Assembly (NCBI RefSeq): GCF_913060805.1
Contig: NZ_CAJXTC010000009.1
Span: 62,001 to 126,000 of the forward strand
Length of the DNA: 64,000 bases
Direction: 5' to 3'
Source of the DNA: an uncultured Draconibacterium sp.
GTDB lineage: Bacteria > Bacteroidota > Bacteroidia > Bacteroidales > Prolixibacteraceae
Position 1 is the stretch's first letter; every line of letters begins with the position of its first letter. The notes beneath the pieces are model-generated. The model was not told the origin of the DNA and made no database searches. It saw only the letters and a list, made by a program, of their open reading frames with translations. Positions 6,803-17,640 of this stretch are shown piece after piece. The translations under genes and the position numbers were made by a program.

Positions 6803-9800
6803 ATGTCAGGCAAAGTAACACAAGAAGAAGTTCAACTCCGGATAACCGTTGGCGGCAACCAGGCTAAAAAAGAACTGGGCCAGCTCGAACAGCAGGCTCG
6901 CGAACTCACGCAGGAACAAAAAGCCCTGAGAGCCGAAAAAGCCAAACTAAACAAAGATGTTGCTGCAGAGAAAAAGCAGATTACAGCTTTAAACAAAGAG
7001 CTGAAAGTTAACCGCGAAGCCCTTGAAAAAAATAAAGACCGCCAGGCAGCATTGCGTAAAGAAATAGGCCTCACCGGTCTTACAATGCGCCAGCTAAACA
7101 TGCACATTAAAACCCTTCAGTACCACCTGCACAATGCAACGCCTGGTACCGAAGAGTGGAAACGTTACAATGCTGAGCTAACAAAAGCTATTGCTCATAA
7201 ACAGCGTCTGCAAAAAGGTGTTACCGTTATGGGGCAGGCAATGCGCCGGGCAGCTACCACCGTTAACCACTATGCCGGTATGATGATGGCTGCAGGTTTT
7301 GCAGTTTACAAAGTTTACGACACATTTATCCAGGGAAATGCCAAACTCTCCGACCAGCTTTCCGATGTCGAAAAACACACCAACCTTACCCGAAAAGAAC
7401 TTAACGCCCTGTATCTCGATCTCCGGAAGGCCGATACCCGCACCAGCAGAGAAGAACTTTTAAAGCTCGCGTCTGTAGCTGGTAAGTTGGGTATCGAAGG
7501 TCGCCAGAATATCCTCGAATTTGTAAAGGCATCCGATCAAATTACCGTTGCCCTGGGCGAAGATATGGGCCAGTCTGCCGACGAAGCCGTTAAAATGGTA
7601 GGTAAAATTGTCGATGTATTCGATCTCGATAAAATTTATGGAATCGAGCAGGCCATGCTAAAAGCCGGTTCTGCCGTAAATACCCTCGGGCAAAGTTCAT
7701 CCGCCAACGAAGGGTATATTGTCGAGTGGACCAATCGGGTTCAGGGTATTGCCAAAACTGCCGGAATTGCAATGACCGATGTTATGGGCCTCGCTTCTGC
7801 CAACGATCAGCTCGCGCAATCTGCCGAGGTATCAAGTACAGTGTTTACCCAAATCGTACCAAACATGTTTAAAGATACTGCTACCTATGCCAAAGTAGCC
7901 GGTATGGAAGTGGGCGATTTTACCAAACTACTTAAAACCGATGCCAACGAAGCTTTTATCGCCCTGCTCGACGGGCTAAACGGCAACAACGACAGCCTCG
8001 ACACCATGACCCAAAAACTCGATGGCCTTGGTCTCGATGGTAAACGGGTTATCTCCGTTCTGCTCGCCCTTGCCCGCGACACCGATAAAATCCGCGAAGC
8101 CCAGGATATCGCCAACGAATCATTTAAACAAGGCACTTCAATAACTGATGAATTCAGCAAAAAGAATGAAAACCTTGCCGGTAACCTTGCAAAAATTGGT
8201 AAACGATTAAAGGAGTTGACTACCAATTTTGCACTGGAGTCCTGGTTAACAAGCGTTACAGGTAAGTTTGCCGGAATGATAACTAAAACCCAAACTGAAA
8301 GGGTACTAAAACTGGCTGATAACCTGAAGAAATTGGAGCGACAATTCGCGGACCAAAACGATACTGTCGACAAATTACTTATTACTTATGATGAACTTAA
8401 GGATAAACAAACGCTTACAAAAGATGAACAAGAGCTGCTAAACGAAACGATCCGTAAGATTGGAGAAATCGTTCCAACCGCAATTTCAGAGTTTAACAAA
8501 TATGGCGAAGCTGTAGGTATAAATAAGACCAAAATAATGGAAGCCAGGGAGGCTCAACGTTTGTTGAATCTCGAAATGAAACAGGATGTAATAGAGGATC
8601 TGGTTAAGAACATCGATAAACAAAACGAATCCATTACCCGGGCAAACGGATCTATCGAGGCCCGTCAGAAACTTTTAGCCGACGAGGATCTGATGACAAA
8701 AACAATAGCCTATAGTGGTAAAACTCGAGAAGAAATAGAAAAAACCAACCTCCTGGCCATAAAGGACCAAAACGATGTTATAAAACAAAATAATGTAGAA
8801 CTGGCTCAGTCAATTCTAAAGCTGAAAGATATCGGACTTACGGAAGAAGAAATTAGCACCAAAACCGGCATTTCTATTGAAAAAATGACCGATATCGTAA
8901 ATAAGTACATCGAGACAATTAATAAAGCCCCGGGCGAAATAAATGCACCAGATACAAACGACGAAGATATGGGCGCCGGTGCTATATCAAAAAAACAATT
9001 AAAATCTCAGGAAGAATTACTCGAGCAATCATTTACGGCTCGTCAAAATATTGTAAAAGAGCAATACCTTCAGGAAAAAATAACCCAGGACGAATACAAC
9101 AATCAAATGTACGTTCTCGAACAGGCACATTTAATAGCTCTCCGTGAATTGTATAAGAAAAATGGGAATGACATATCCGAAATACAAAGCGATATTTTGG
9201 ATAAAAGAATCGAGCATGCCAAAAAAATGGTTAAACAGGTTACCGAAGAAAGTCAGGCTGCCATCGATATTGCAATGTCAATCCAAACCGATGAAGAAGA
9301 AGAAACTTTCGATCCTGCCACCAATGCCGAGATTCAGAACTTTTTGCAAACACAGGAATTTAAAGAGCTTTTACTTAAAGATAAACGCGATCAGGGATTG
9401 ATTTCTGAAGCTGAATACCTGCAAAAGTTGGAGCGGTTACGCCAGCAGTATGCAAACAAAGAAAAGGATCGATTAGAAATTATTCAGGAAACCGCTGACG
9501 CACGCCTTGAAATAAAAGAAATCGAATTAGCGGCAATCGGCGAAGTTTCAGGAGCCCTATCCGGAATGGTTGAAGAGGGATCGGCAGCTTATTATGCCTT
9601 GTTCGGGATTGAAAAAGCAATGGCAATTGCACAGGTATGGTTAAACTATGCAAAAGAATCAGCGGCAATTGCAGCTGCAGCAGCCGAAATGAACGCCGTT
9701 AGTTTTGGTATTGCCGGAACAGCCTGGGGTTTAGTTCAGCAAGCAAAAGCAAAAACCCGGGCAATTGCTAATACGGCCCTTATTGCTACTCAATCAATCG

Positions 9801-10297
9801 CCGCTTTGGCACAGAAACGCGATGGCGGTTACGCCACAGTTTACGGTGCCGACGATGGCCGCCAGTACCGTGCCCGCGTGCTCACCCAGGCAGGTACCGG
9901 CATGTTGCCCAATAACCCGGTTGTTATGCCATCCGGTATACTGGCATCCGAAGCCGGGCAGGAATATTACGTAGATAACCGAAGCCTGTCGTCAGAGGTA
10001 CGCGATGCCATGGGCCTTCGTATTGCCGACCATGTGGCAATGATCGATGCCATGAAAAACAATACCGTGCTCACCCAGCGTATTGCCGGCGGTTACTCGC
10101 CGCAGCCAAAAATCGTTAAAGAGGTGGCTAATCAGGGTCAAGACCCTACACAACCTTACACATCCGGAATGGATAAAGAAACAGCTGAAGAATTGACGAA
10201 AGCTTTAAAGGCATTTACAAATAAAAAACTGGTTGTATACTCTGAGTTAATCAAAAAAGATCTTGAATTACTCGATCAAATTGAAAAAGAAAGTTAA
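6803..10297 (+). CDS. Tail tape measure protein
   Basis: 1164 residues, the longest phage gene in the window, which is typical because this protein sets tail length. The N-terminus (10-95) is a highly charged Gln/Lys/Glu coiled coil. A hydrophobic segment follows (AGMMMAAGFAVYKVY, about 158-172), then the TP901-type tape-measure core with motifs such as LRKADTRTSREELLKLAS and the LGLDGKRVISVLLALA block near 400. Further coiled coils occupy 480-900, and an Ala-rich membrane-like region lies near 950-1010 (GIEKAMAIAQVWLNYAK). The C-terminus ends in a Gly-rich GGYATVYGADDG segment. It implies a long-tailed (sipho- or myovirus-like) particle. No major tail tube gene is obvious just upstream, where the accessory block lies. 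Confidence 0.9.
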   Translation: MSGKVTQEEVQLRITVGGNQAKKELGQLEQQARELTQEQKALRAEKAKLNKDVAAEKKQITALNKELKVNREALEKNKDRQAALRKEIGLTGLTMRQLNMHIKTLQYHLHNATPGTEEWKRYNAELTKAIAHKQRLQKGVTVMGQAMRRAATTVNHYAGMMMAAGFAVYKVYDTFIQGNAKLSDQLSDVEKHTNLTRKELNALYLDLRKADTRTSREELLKLASVAGKLGIEGRQNILEFVKASDQITVALGEDMGQSADEAVKMVGKIVDVFDLDKIYGIEQAMLKAGSAVNTLGQSSSANEGYIVEWTNRVQGIAKTAGIAMTDVMGLASANDQLAQSAEVSSTVFTQIVPNMFKDTATYAKVAGMEVGDFTKLLKTDANEAFIALLDGLNGNNDSLDTMTQKLDGLGLDGKRVISVLLALARDTDKIREAQDIANESFKQGTSITDEFSKKNENLAGNLAKIGKRLKELTTNFALESWLTSVTGKFAGMITKTQTERVLKLADNLKKLERQFADQNDTVDKLLITYDELKDKQTLTKDEQELLNETIRKIGEIVPTAISEFNKYGEAVGINKTKIMEAREAQRLLNLEMKQDVIEDLVKNIDKQNESITRANGSIEARQKLLADEDLMTKTIAYSGKTREEIEKTNLLAIKDQNDVIKQNNVELAQSILKLKDIGLTEEEISTKTGISIEKMTDIVNKYIETINKAPGEINAPDTNDEDMGAGAISKKQLKSQEELLEQSFTARQNIVKEQYLQEKITQDEYNNQMYVLEQAHLIALRELYKKNGNDISEIQSDILDKRIEHAKKMVKQVTEESQAAIDIAMSIQTDEEEETFDPATNAEIQNFLQTQEFKELLLKDKRDQGLISEAEYLQKLERLRQQYANKEKDRLEIIQETADARLEIKEIELAAIGEVSGALSGMVEEGSAAYYALFGIEKAMAIAQVWLNYAKESAAIAAAAAEMNAVSFGIAGTAWGLVQQAKAKTRAIANTALIATQSIAALAQKRDGGYATVYGADDGRQYRARVLTQAGTGMLPNNPVVMPSGILASEAGQEYYVDNRSLSSEVRDAMGLRIADHVAMIDAMKNNTVLTQRIAGGYSPQPKIVKEVANQGQDPTQPYTSGMDKETAEELTKALKAFTNKKLVVYSELIKKDLELLDQIEKES

Positions 10298-10299
10298 CA

Positions 10300-11502
10300 A
10301 TGGCAATAGCAGTAAATATATTAGGAGGTTTGGTACAGCTAACCGGTAACCCGGTAGAAATAAAATGTTCGGGTGCTGCAGCTCCGGCCGGAAGCAGCGA
10401 TTATAAAATTCTGCTTCGTGTAATTTCGCAAGACGGAAAACTGGAAGGAGCACCTTTTGAAGATGCCAAAGCACCCGACGAAAATGGTGAGCGCATTTTT
10501 GATATCAGTGCATATGTTGATCAGCCGGTAAAGAAAAGTTTCGATTACCCTTTTACCGCTGCCATGGTGAGTTACCCCACGCAAACATTTAGCATACAAG
10601 TGCAGGCCGGCGAAAGCTACTGGGATAGCAACAACGAATACCAGGAAGTGTGGGGCGAAGTGGAAGCCGATATCGTACAGATGTTAAAGGGCGGAATTAA
10701 CCCACGCCAATACTCCATGATGGAAGCCGATAACCTGAGCTTTTATAACGTGTATGTTGAAGGCGATAACTTTCTTACTCCACGGCCAAACGGCGAGCTG
10801 GTTTATAAAACGCAGATGATAAAACTGTGGTACATGGTGGCTGCCAATACTACAGGAACTTTCGAAATTGAAGCTCATTTCGACGACGACAGCATCGAAA
10901 CCTATTCGACACCCATTACCTTAACCACCGCCAATTTATACGAGTTTAACTGTAACCCTGCTTTGCATGGCATTGACTTGGAGCAGGCCGATAAACGATG
11001 TGTTTTCTTTAAAGTTTGGCTGGCATTGGCATCGGGTAACTCGCAGGTGCGCAACTTTTATTTCGACTGGAATTACTGCGAGCGCCCAACCTACATCCTT
11101 TTTGCCAACAGCCTTGGAGGAATCGACGATGTATTTTTTAGCGGAAATGTAAAAGATGCTTTTGCCACCGAAGGCGATTTGGCCGAATTCCCGTTCGATA
11201 CAGCTAACACAGTGTTCGATCCGACAATTATACCGGCCGCTAAAACCGGGCAAAACAAATGGACCGTTAACACCGGGTGGAAAAACCTTACCACTATTCA
11301 GTATTACCGCGATTTAATGGTAACCCGACAAGCATGGTATTTATATGGCTTCGTTACCAAAGATTCATTCCTCGTAATTCCGGTAACCATCGATAATGCC
11401 GATAAAGTGATTTACGACCGCCAAAAAGATATGTACAACATTGAATTAACCATTACCGAAGCACATAGCAGCCCATTTGTCTTCGATAACCGAATGTATT
11501 AA
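10300..11502 (+). CDS. Phage tail/baseplate protein of unknown function
   Basis: 400 residues, beta-rich, without membrane segments. Position directly after the tape measure gene (two-base gap) is where long-tailed phages encode distal tail proteins, so a baseplate or distal-tail role is inferred. No catalytic motif was recognised. It starts with MAIAVNILGGLVQLTGNPVE, a beta-strand-like opening, and contains acidic loops. The next gene starts two bases after its stop. Confidence 0.55.
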   Translation: MAIAVNILGGLVQLTGNPVEIKCSGAAAPAGSSDYKILLRVISQDGKLEGAPFEDAKAPDENGERIFDISAYVDQPVKKSFDYPFTAAMVSYPTQTFSIQVQAGESYWDSNNEYQEVWGEVEADIVQMLKGGINPRQYSMMEADNLSFYNVYVEGDNFLTPRPNGELVYKTQMIKLWYMVAANTTGTFEIEAHFDDDSIETYSTPITLTTANLYEFNCNPALHGIDLEQADKRCVFFKVWLALASGNSQVRNFYFDWNYCERPTYILFANSLGGIDDVFFSGNVKDAFATEGDLAEFPFDTANTVFDPTIIPAAKTGQNKWTVNTGWKNLTTIQYYRDLMVTRQAWYLYGFVTKDSFLVIPVTIDNADKVIYDRQKDMYNIELTITEAHSSPFVFDNRMY

Positions 11503-11504
11503 CC

Positions 11505-13376
11505 ATGCTGGGATATTACTTAAATAACAAACCGTTTTTACTGGATGACGATACTTCGGTGCGCCTTACCTGGTTAAATCCTGCCTGCAATTTTGAAGAA
11601 TTCAAAGGCGATAAAGGAATGGGCATCGATATCCCGGTTAACGATCCTAACCGTGCATTGCTGGGTAATCCTGAGCGTTTTGAAAAATATGCCAATACAA
11701 ACGATCGCGAATTCCCCAATTTTGAAATCAGGTTTAGCGGAAAATTGCTAATGGCCGGTACATTGGTAATTAATAAGGCCGACGACGAACAATATTCCGG
11801 ATGGTTGCGTGGCGTGGTTGGCAACCTGAAAAAAGAGCACCAGGAGAAATACATTTACGACATTGATGCTTTTGATCAGGATGTGGATCTCGAACTTAAT
11901 TCGTTCCCCAATTCGTCAACCGACGATTACTGTTTGCCACGGCTAAAAAATACCAAGTTTTTTTACGATAAAGGCCGTAACAAAAATGTGCCTACCGAAA
12001 TTGAAAACCCCGATTGGTATTATGGGAGCAAGTTAGACGAATACACAACGGAAGATATTGAAACTGCGATTTACGATTTGGCTTTTAAACGCACTGCCAA
12101 TTCGATGGTTAACCAGCACCCGCCACTGGTAATTCCCGAATCAACCGTGGCCGCTTATGCTGTTGAACTTTACCTCGATGTGTATGTAATATCGCCCATG
12201 TTGTTTTTAAACTACGTGTTGAAAGAATTAATGCGCGATGCGGGTTTTTATATCGATCGTAACGACATTGCCGACGATCCTTCGCTAAGCAAGCTTTTTA
12301 TCTACAATAATTTCGATATCGGTGTTTTCGATTACGTGAAAGAAAACGAAGAGCAATTTGGCTACAATACCGATCCGTTCGACGGTGGAGGAAACACACT
12401 TTATTTCTTAATTCAGGATATTCACCGCCATTACCCTTCGTTTAAATACAAATGGCTGCTTCCAAAAATACAGTTGAAGGAATTTATTATCGGTCTGCAA
12501 AACATGCTGAATGTTTGTTTCCAGTTTAAACAAAACGGCAAAGTTGACATTATCGACCGTGAGCAGATAATTACCAAACAGGCTTTTGATATTAGTAAGT
12601 ACCTGGTAGGCAACTGGGCTATGGACGAGCGAAAAGATGTAAGCCTGAAATTCAGTTTTGAGCACGACGAAGACGATACTTTTTTCCAGGATAATTGGGA
12701 AGACATTGACGACCGCCGCGACGATGTAGAAGCAGCGCTCGACAACTGGGAAGATCTTCCGGAACTGGCCGATCCTGAAGTGGGCGACATTCGTTACCTG
12801 AAAGAACTGGATATTTATGTGGAGTACTGTTTGATTCAGGAAAGCTACGGCAGCCAGATGTCGGGTAACCAAATGATTGAAGACCGCCTGGGCTGGAAAC
12901 GTATTTCGTATGGTTTTCAGCATGGTTTTATTAACCGGGCCGACGATAAGGAAGAGGAAGAAATAGAAACCGTTTTCAGCACGCTGTTTAACAACGGTAC
13001 CGACACCGTTACATACCAACCGGGAAACACCCGGGGAAAACGATTTTTGTATCAGAATTTTTCGCCCCGCCTCCTGTTCCATAATGGGCAAAACTCGTGC
13101 AGTAACACCGACTCAACCAACGGCTTAATGCTCGATTGGTTAAAAGAAGGTATTGGATTACTCGCAAAACGTTACCCCAAATGGGGCCGGTTTTGGAGCA
13201 CTCGGCAACCTGCTTCGCGAAAATCGATGTTACCGCTTAATGTGCTCGATTATATGGTTCGGAATATTACCGATCCATACACCAGCAAAGAGGGAGATTT
13301 TATAATTGAGAAAATGGAAGCAACAGTATACAAACACCACGTTGGAGTTACCACGATCGATGTATATAAAAAATAG
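11505..13376 (+). CDS. Phage baseplate / tail-associated protein
   Basis: 623 residues, acidic, beta-rich with helical insertions; no signal peptide. The N-terminal domain (1-130) opens with a strand-rich MLGYYLNNKPFLLDDDTSVR segment. A poly-acidic region near 385-415 (DDRRDDVEAALDNWEDL) is notable. In gene order it takes the place of the tail-associated 'hub' protein after the distal-tail gene, but I see no lysozyme or peptidase motif. Role is inferred from position. Confidence 0.5.
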   Translation: MLGYYLNNKPFLLDDDTSVRLTWLNPACNFEEFKGDKGMGIDIPVNDPNRALLGNPERFEKYANTNDREFPNFEIRFSGKLLMAGTLVINKADDEQYSGWLRGVVGNLKKEHQEKYIYDIDAFDQDVDLELNSFPNSSTDDYCLPRLKNTKFFYDKGRNKNVPTEIENPDWYYGSKLDEYTTEDIETAIYDLAFKRTANSMVNQHPPLVIPESTVAAYAVELYLDVYVISPMLFLNYVLKELMRDAGFYIDRNDIADDPSLSKLFIYNNFDIGVFDYVKENEEQFGYNTDPFDGGGNTLYFLIQDIHRHYPSFKYKWLLPKIQLKEFIIGLQNMLNVCFQFKQNGKVDIIDREQIITKQAFDISKYLVGNWAMDERKDVSLKFSFEHDEDDTFFQDNWEDIDDRRDDVEAALDNWEDLPELADPEVGDIRYLKELDIYVEYCLIQESYGSQMSGNQMIEDRLGWKRISYGFQHGFINRADDKEEEEIETVFSTLFNNGTDTVTYQPGNTRGKRFLYQNFSPRLLFHNGQNSCSNTDSTNGLMLDWLKEGIGLLAKRYPKWGRFWSTRQPASRKSMLPLNVLDYMVRNITDPYTSKEGDFIIEKMEATVYKHHVGVTTIDVYKK

Positions 13377-13379
13377 CAC

Positions 13380-16151
13380 ATGGCAGATTCAAGGCTAAGA
13401 ACAAAACAGGAGCTTAAACGCTTATTCCGAAACCTGAAGCGCAAAGGAATTACCGACGATATGATGAACATTCTTATCGACACGCTTTGGCGCGATCGCG
13501 TGGTTAATCGTACGTCCGGATTTTACTTTCCTGGTGGCGAGGATTGTCATATACTTTTTGAAAATTCATCTCGCACTTTTACCATTCAGCCTGTTGATCC
13601 GTTGGTTGATGGCTATAAACCGCGATTCCTGTTTTACAGCTTTACCAACCGCCCGGTACTTCAACGCAAGTATTACGTTGAAACCATCGTGCTACCCGAT
13701 GAAGAGGGTTTGTTTGTTGTTTATTATAAATCCGACGAATCTAACAGCGATTATGTGCTGGCGTATAAAAAGAATCCGACAGAAGAAGAGCTGCAGGCGA
13801 TTTACGAAGATGAAATTGTAATCACCTTTATTTATTGGGATGCCACAGCCAAACAAGCCCTAACTTTTGGCGAAGACCGTCACGGCAGCGAGTGGAATCC
13901 GCAAATACATTGGTACCTGCACAACGCTTTTCATGGCCGACGAAACCCGGGAGGATTAAACGTAACGGGCATGCAGATTAACGAAGACGGATCTGCTGAT
14001 GCACACGCACAGTTTTCGGTTACTGCAGGCGGTTTTTCGCACGACGATATTCCCATTGCTGTTGATTCAGCTGCCGGAGGAACATCCGCAATACCTGTGC
14101 TCTATTTTTCAGGAGCCGGAAGTTATCCCCGCTTTTCGAGCCAAACAGGTTTTCAGGTATTAAACAGCGGCAGATTGGTGTACAACCAAAACAGCCAAAG
14201 CCTTACCCAGTGTACCAATGGCTGGTTTGTGGCTTACCACGTTTTTGCCACCAACGACAGACTCGATGGCCAGCAAATTATTTCAGTTGCCGGCCAAAAC
14301 CAATACGAGAAACTGGCCGAAGCTTTTGCCCAGGTGCAAAACGAAGTAAATACCATTTACGGATTGTCGCCACAACAGGGGCTTTGTTATCTGGGTTCTG
14401 TTATCTATCAAACATCCGATGCTTACACCAATGCCGTAAAAGCACGTATTGCCGGGTTTAGTGGCGATGAAGAACACCCTGCAGTAAGCATTGCCCCGGG
14501 TAGTGAGGATTATTTAAGCATAAACGAGGATCAGGAACTGGCGTTTGATGCTGATGCGCTTCAGTTTGCCGATGGCCTGTCAGCCTACGAAATAGCCGTA
14601 CAAAATGGTTTTGTTGGTACCGAAGCCGAGTGGCTGGCTTCGTTGGTTGGAGCTGCCGGAAACGATGGTGCAGGCGTAACAATTGTGGGCAGTGTAACTT
14701 CTTCATCAAATCTCGATCCGTCGTACACCGGCGATGTTGGCGATATGTATATTGCCCAGGATACCGGACACGGTTGGGTTTGGGATGGAAGTACATGGAA
14801 TGATGTTGGCCAGATACAAGGACCGCAAGGCGATACAGGAAACACCGGAGCTTCGGCATACCAGGTAGCTGTTGCCAATGGTTTTACAGGCACCGAAGCC
14901 GAATGGCTTGCGAGCTTAGAGGGAACCGATGGAACGAACGGCACAAACGGCACCGATGGAGCCGACGGAGCCGATGGCGATGACGGCCTATCAGCATACG
15001 AAGTTGCAGTGCAAAATGGTTTCTCCGGAACTGAAGCCGAATGGCTGGCCAGTTTAAAAGGCGACGATGGCGATCCGGGATTAATTACCGTTGATACAAC
15101 CTGTGGTGATGAGCAGATTACCAACACCACTGATATTATTGCCATTCTCGATACCACAAGTGGTCCCTATACGAATTCTGATAATGTTGATTCGGTAGTG
15201 GCTTCGCTTAACAGCTGGTTTTCGGCGTACCAAACCGCCAATCCCGATTTTCAGGGAAACCTTTACATCGGTAAAAACAACGTGGAAGATTACGTTGCCT
15301 GGCTGCCACAATTGCGAACCAATTACGCCAGCGGATTCGTATGGATTAGCGGTTACGAAATGACCGCCAATGCCGGTTCGGAAGTATTCCTGATCTGCTT
15401 TGTAAACGAATCAAATCCAAGTTATCACGATTCAACAACACCGGCTGCTGCCGATACGCCAACAGCTGCGTTTATTTCAGATTATAACGAGTTTGTAACA
15501 GCACGCGGAGAAATGGATTTCTTTGGAAGTGTGGTTTACCCCGTTGTGGCATTAAATCCTACCGGCGTTGAATCTAATTTTCTGATAAATACCTACGCGG
15601 TAATGAATTCGCCTTCTAATTTGTCGGAAACAGCATTTGCCACGCAAGCAGGTACCAACTACGACAATGCCAGCTACGATTTCTCAAGTACTGCAAACCC
15701 GTATGCAAGTTACCCGCTTGGTCCGTACGGATTTACTGCAGTGTTAAACAAACATACCGTTGGCGGAAGTACCGCTGCAATATCGTTTACCGCCGCCGAA
15801 TTTGCTGAAGACATAAACGCAATTCTGTCGGGTGCCAACGCTACAACCAGTCAGGTGAGTTTATTTCAAAGCTACGTGAATCAAATACTCACCTTGCGCG
15901 GTTTGCGATCGAACACCATATCGCTCGAAATACTGCCCGGTGGTTGCATACAAATGGAGGTTGACGAAAGTGCTTCGGGAGGCAGCGGTGGCGACCAGGT
16001 GCAGTCCGATTGGGCCGAAACCGATCCAACGGCAGCGTCCTTTATCAAAAACAAAGATTTAGTTACAATTGACCGAAATATCAACGGCGGATCTGCAGCA
16101 TCTGTATATCTGCCCACACAAATAATCTCAGGAGGAGGAGCAAATGGCTGA
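13380..16151 (+). CDS. Large tail fibre protein with collagen-like linker
   Basis: 923 residues. The N-terminal 240 residues are probably the particle-binding part. Three copies of a module of the form AYxxAVxNGFxGTEAEWLASL occur near residues 400, 495 and 540. They are joined by Gly-Xaa-Xaa collagen-like tracts (GPQGDTGNTG and a GTNGTDGADGADGDDG type run). Such modules are common in phage fibres and in surface proteins. The C-terminal third (from about 560) is a Ser/Thr/Asn-rich globular region, possibly a receptor-binding head. The gene's last eight bases overlap the start of the next fibre gene. Confidence 0.75.
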   Translation: MADSRLRTKQELKRLFRNLKRKGITDDMMNILIDTLWRDRVVNRTSGFYFPGGEDCHILFENSSRTFTIQPVDPLVDGYKPRFLFYSFTNRPVLQRKYYVETIVLPDEEGLFVVYYKSDESNSDYVLAYKKNPTEEELQAIYEDEIVITFIYWDATAKQALTFGEDRHGSEWNPQIHWYLHNAFHGRRNPGGLNVTGMQINEDGSADAHAQFSVTAGGFSHDDIPIAVDSAAGGTSAIPVLYFSGAGSYPRFSSQTGFQVLNSGRLVYNQNSQSLTQCTNGWFVAYHVFATNDRLDGQQIISVAGQNQYEKLAEAFAQVQNEVNTIYGLSPQQGLCYLGSVIYQTSDAYTNAVKARIAGFSGDEEHPAVSIAPGSEDYLSINEDQELAFDADALQFADGLSAYEIAVQNGFVGTEAEWLASLVGAAGNDGAGVTIVGSVTSSSNLDPSYTGDVGDMYIAQDTGHGWVWDGSTWNDVGQIQGPQGDTGNTGASAYQVAVANGFTGTEAEWLASLEGTDGTNGTNGTDGADGADGDDGLSAYEVAVQNGFSGTEAEWLASLKGDDGDPGLITVDTTCGDEQITNTTDIIAILDTTSGPYTNSDNVDSVVASLNSWFSAYQTANPDFQGNLYIGKNNVEDYVAWLPQLRTNYASGFVWISGYEMTANAGSEVFLICFVNESNPSYHDSTTPAAADTPTAAFISDYNEFVTARGEMDFFGSVVYPVVALNPTGVESNFLINTYAVMNSPSNLSETAFATQAGTNYDNASYDFSSTANPYASYPLGPYGFTAVLNKHTVGGSTAAISFTAAEFAEDINAILSGANATTSQVSLFQSYVNQILTLRGLRSNTISLEILPGGCIQMEVDESASGGSGGDQVQSDWAETDPTAASFIKNKDLVTIDRNINGGSAASVYLPTQIISGGGANG

Positions 16152-17640
16152 TGTTATACAATTCAGAGTTGATACAACCGCAAACTGGACGAGCGTAAAT
16201 CCTACGCTTGCTCAGGCCGAAAAAGGTATTGAAATACTTTCGGGAGGTGGTTACAAAGAAAAAATTGGCGATGGCGTTACCGCCTGGAACGATTTGGGTT
16301 ACTACGAAACTACGCTCGAAGGCGATTTAAACGCCATTGCAGCATTAACAGGCACTTACGGTTTGTTGCGTAAAACTGCCGAAAACACATGGGAAATCGA
16401 CACATCGGTTTACCTAACCGCTATCACAAAAGCCATGGTTGAGGCCGTTTTAACCGGAACAATCAGCAGCCACGATCACAGTGGCGCTTATTTAGAAAGT
16501 ATAACCAAAGCGATGATTGAAGCCGTGCTTACGGGTGTAATTTCAACACACTCGCATACGGTAAGCAAAGCTGATGTTGGTTTGGGTAATGTTGACAATA
16601 CCAGCGATGCCGACAAACCTGTGTCGACAGCTCAGCAAACTGCCCTCGATTTAAAAGCAAACAAAGCCAATGCCGCGTTAACAGGAATACCTACTGCTCC
16701 AACTGCATTAGCTACCGACGATTCAACACAGTTGGCAACAACTGCTTTTGTTCAGGCTGTAATTGCTAATTTGATTAACAACTCACCGGCTGCGCTTGAT
16801 ACCCTCGACGAGCTGGCAGCTGCTTTGGGCGACGATCCGAACTTTGCCACAACAGTTACTACCCTAATTGGCGAAAAGCTGGCAAAGGCTTCCAATTTGT
16901 CCGATTTAACCGATGTTGCGGCTGCACGTACCAACCTGGGGCTTGGAGCAGTTGCCTTACTGGCCTCGATAGCAATTAGCGATGTAACTGGACTGCAAGC
17001 TGCGTTGGATGCAAAACAAGCCTCCGGAAACGAATTAACCGCATTGCAGGCTTTGGCCGATACAGCAGGTTTTATTAAAAAAACAGGAGATGGAGCCTAC
17101 ACAATCGACACTTCAACTTACCTTACAGGAATAACAAAGGCAATGGTCGAGGCAGTGTTAACAGGTACAATCAGCTCGCACAACCACAGTGGTACCTACG
17201 AACCAGCCGATTCTACCATATTGAAAGAGGCTGATGTTGCCACCCTGGCATTGATAAATGCTTTGGTAGGTGATGCCACCTTAATAGATACCAACGACAC
17301 TCGCCTAAGCAACACACGCACACCCACGGACGACAGCGTTACCGAAAGCAAACTGGCCGACGCTTATAAAAACATGGAAGCTGTTGCCGGAACGGTACTG
17401 AACTGGGCTAATATGGGCGGAACTAAAACGCTTACTGCCGATACTACTTTTACGTTCTCGAACCTGCGGAAAGGAGCTTACTTTTTTGAAACGCAGGGCG
17501 ACTTTTCGCCTACGCTTCCGGCCGGTTTTAACTATGCAGGCGGCGAACGAGCAGCAACAGGAACCACGCTTTACCAAATTGTATGCACTGATAGTTCAAC
17601 GCCTGTTGGTTGGTATATAATCCTTAAAACTGAAAGCTAA
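16144..17640 (+). CDS. Tail fibre with Mtd-N-like start and three HxH motifs
   Basis: 498 residues. The first 55 residues (IQFRVDTTANWTSVNP ... IGDGVTAWNDL) match the pattern of the N-terminal domain of major-tropism-determinant-type and other fibre proteins. Two copies of a module containing IDTSxYLTxITKAMVEAVL, plus one partial copy, each carry an HxH pair (SHDHSG, THSHTV, SHNHSG). In T4 gp37 HxH pairs coordinate iron in the fibre shaft, so a metal-stabilised trimer is plausible. The C-terminus (430-498) is a small beta domain. The start has a strong Shine-Dalgarno-like GGAGGAGGAG, unusual in this window, and overlaps the preceding gene by eight bases. Confidence 0.75.
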   Translation: MADVIQFRVDTTANWTSVNPTLAQAEKGIEILSGGGYKEKIGDGVTAWNDLGYYETTLEGDLNAIAALTGTYGLLRKTAENTWEIDTSVYLTAITKAMVEAVLTGTISSHDHSGAYLESITKAMIEAVLTGVISTHSHTVSKADVGLGNVDNTSDADKPVSTAQQTALDLKANKANAALTGIPTAPTALATDDSTQLATTAFVQAVIANLINNSPAALDTLDELAAALGDDPNFATTVTTLIGEKLAKASNLSDLTDVAAARTNLGLGAVALLASIAISDVTGLQAALDAKQASGNELTALQALADTAGFIKKTGDGAYTIDTSTYLTGITKAMVEAVLTGTISSHNHSGTYEPADSTILKEADVATLALINALVGDATLIDTNDTRLSNTRTPTDDSVTESKLADAYKNMEAVAGTVLNWANMGGTKTLTADTTFTFSNLRKGAYFFETQGDFSPTLPAGFNYAGGERAATGTTLYQIVCTDSSTPVGWYIILKTES

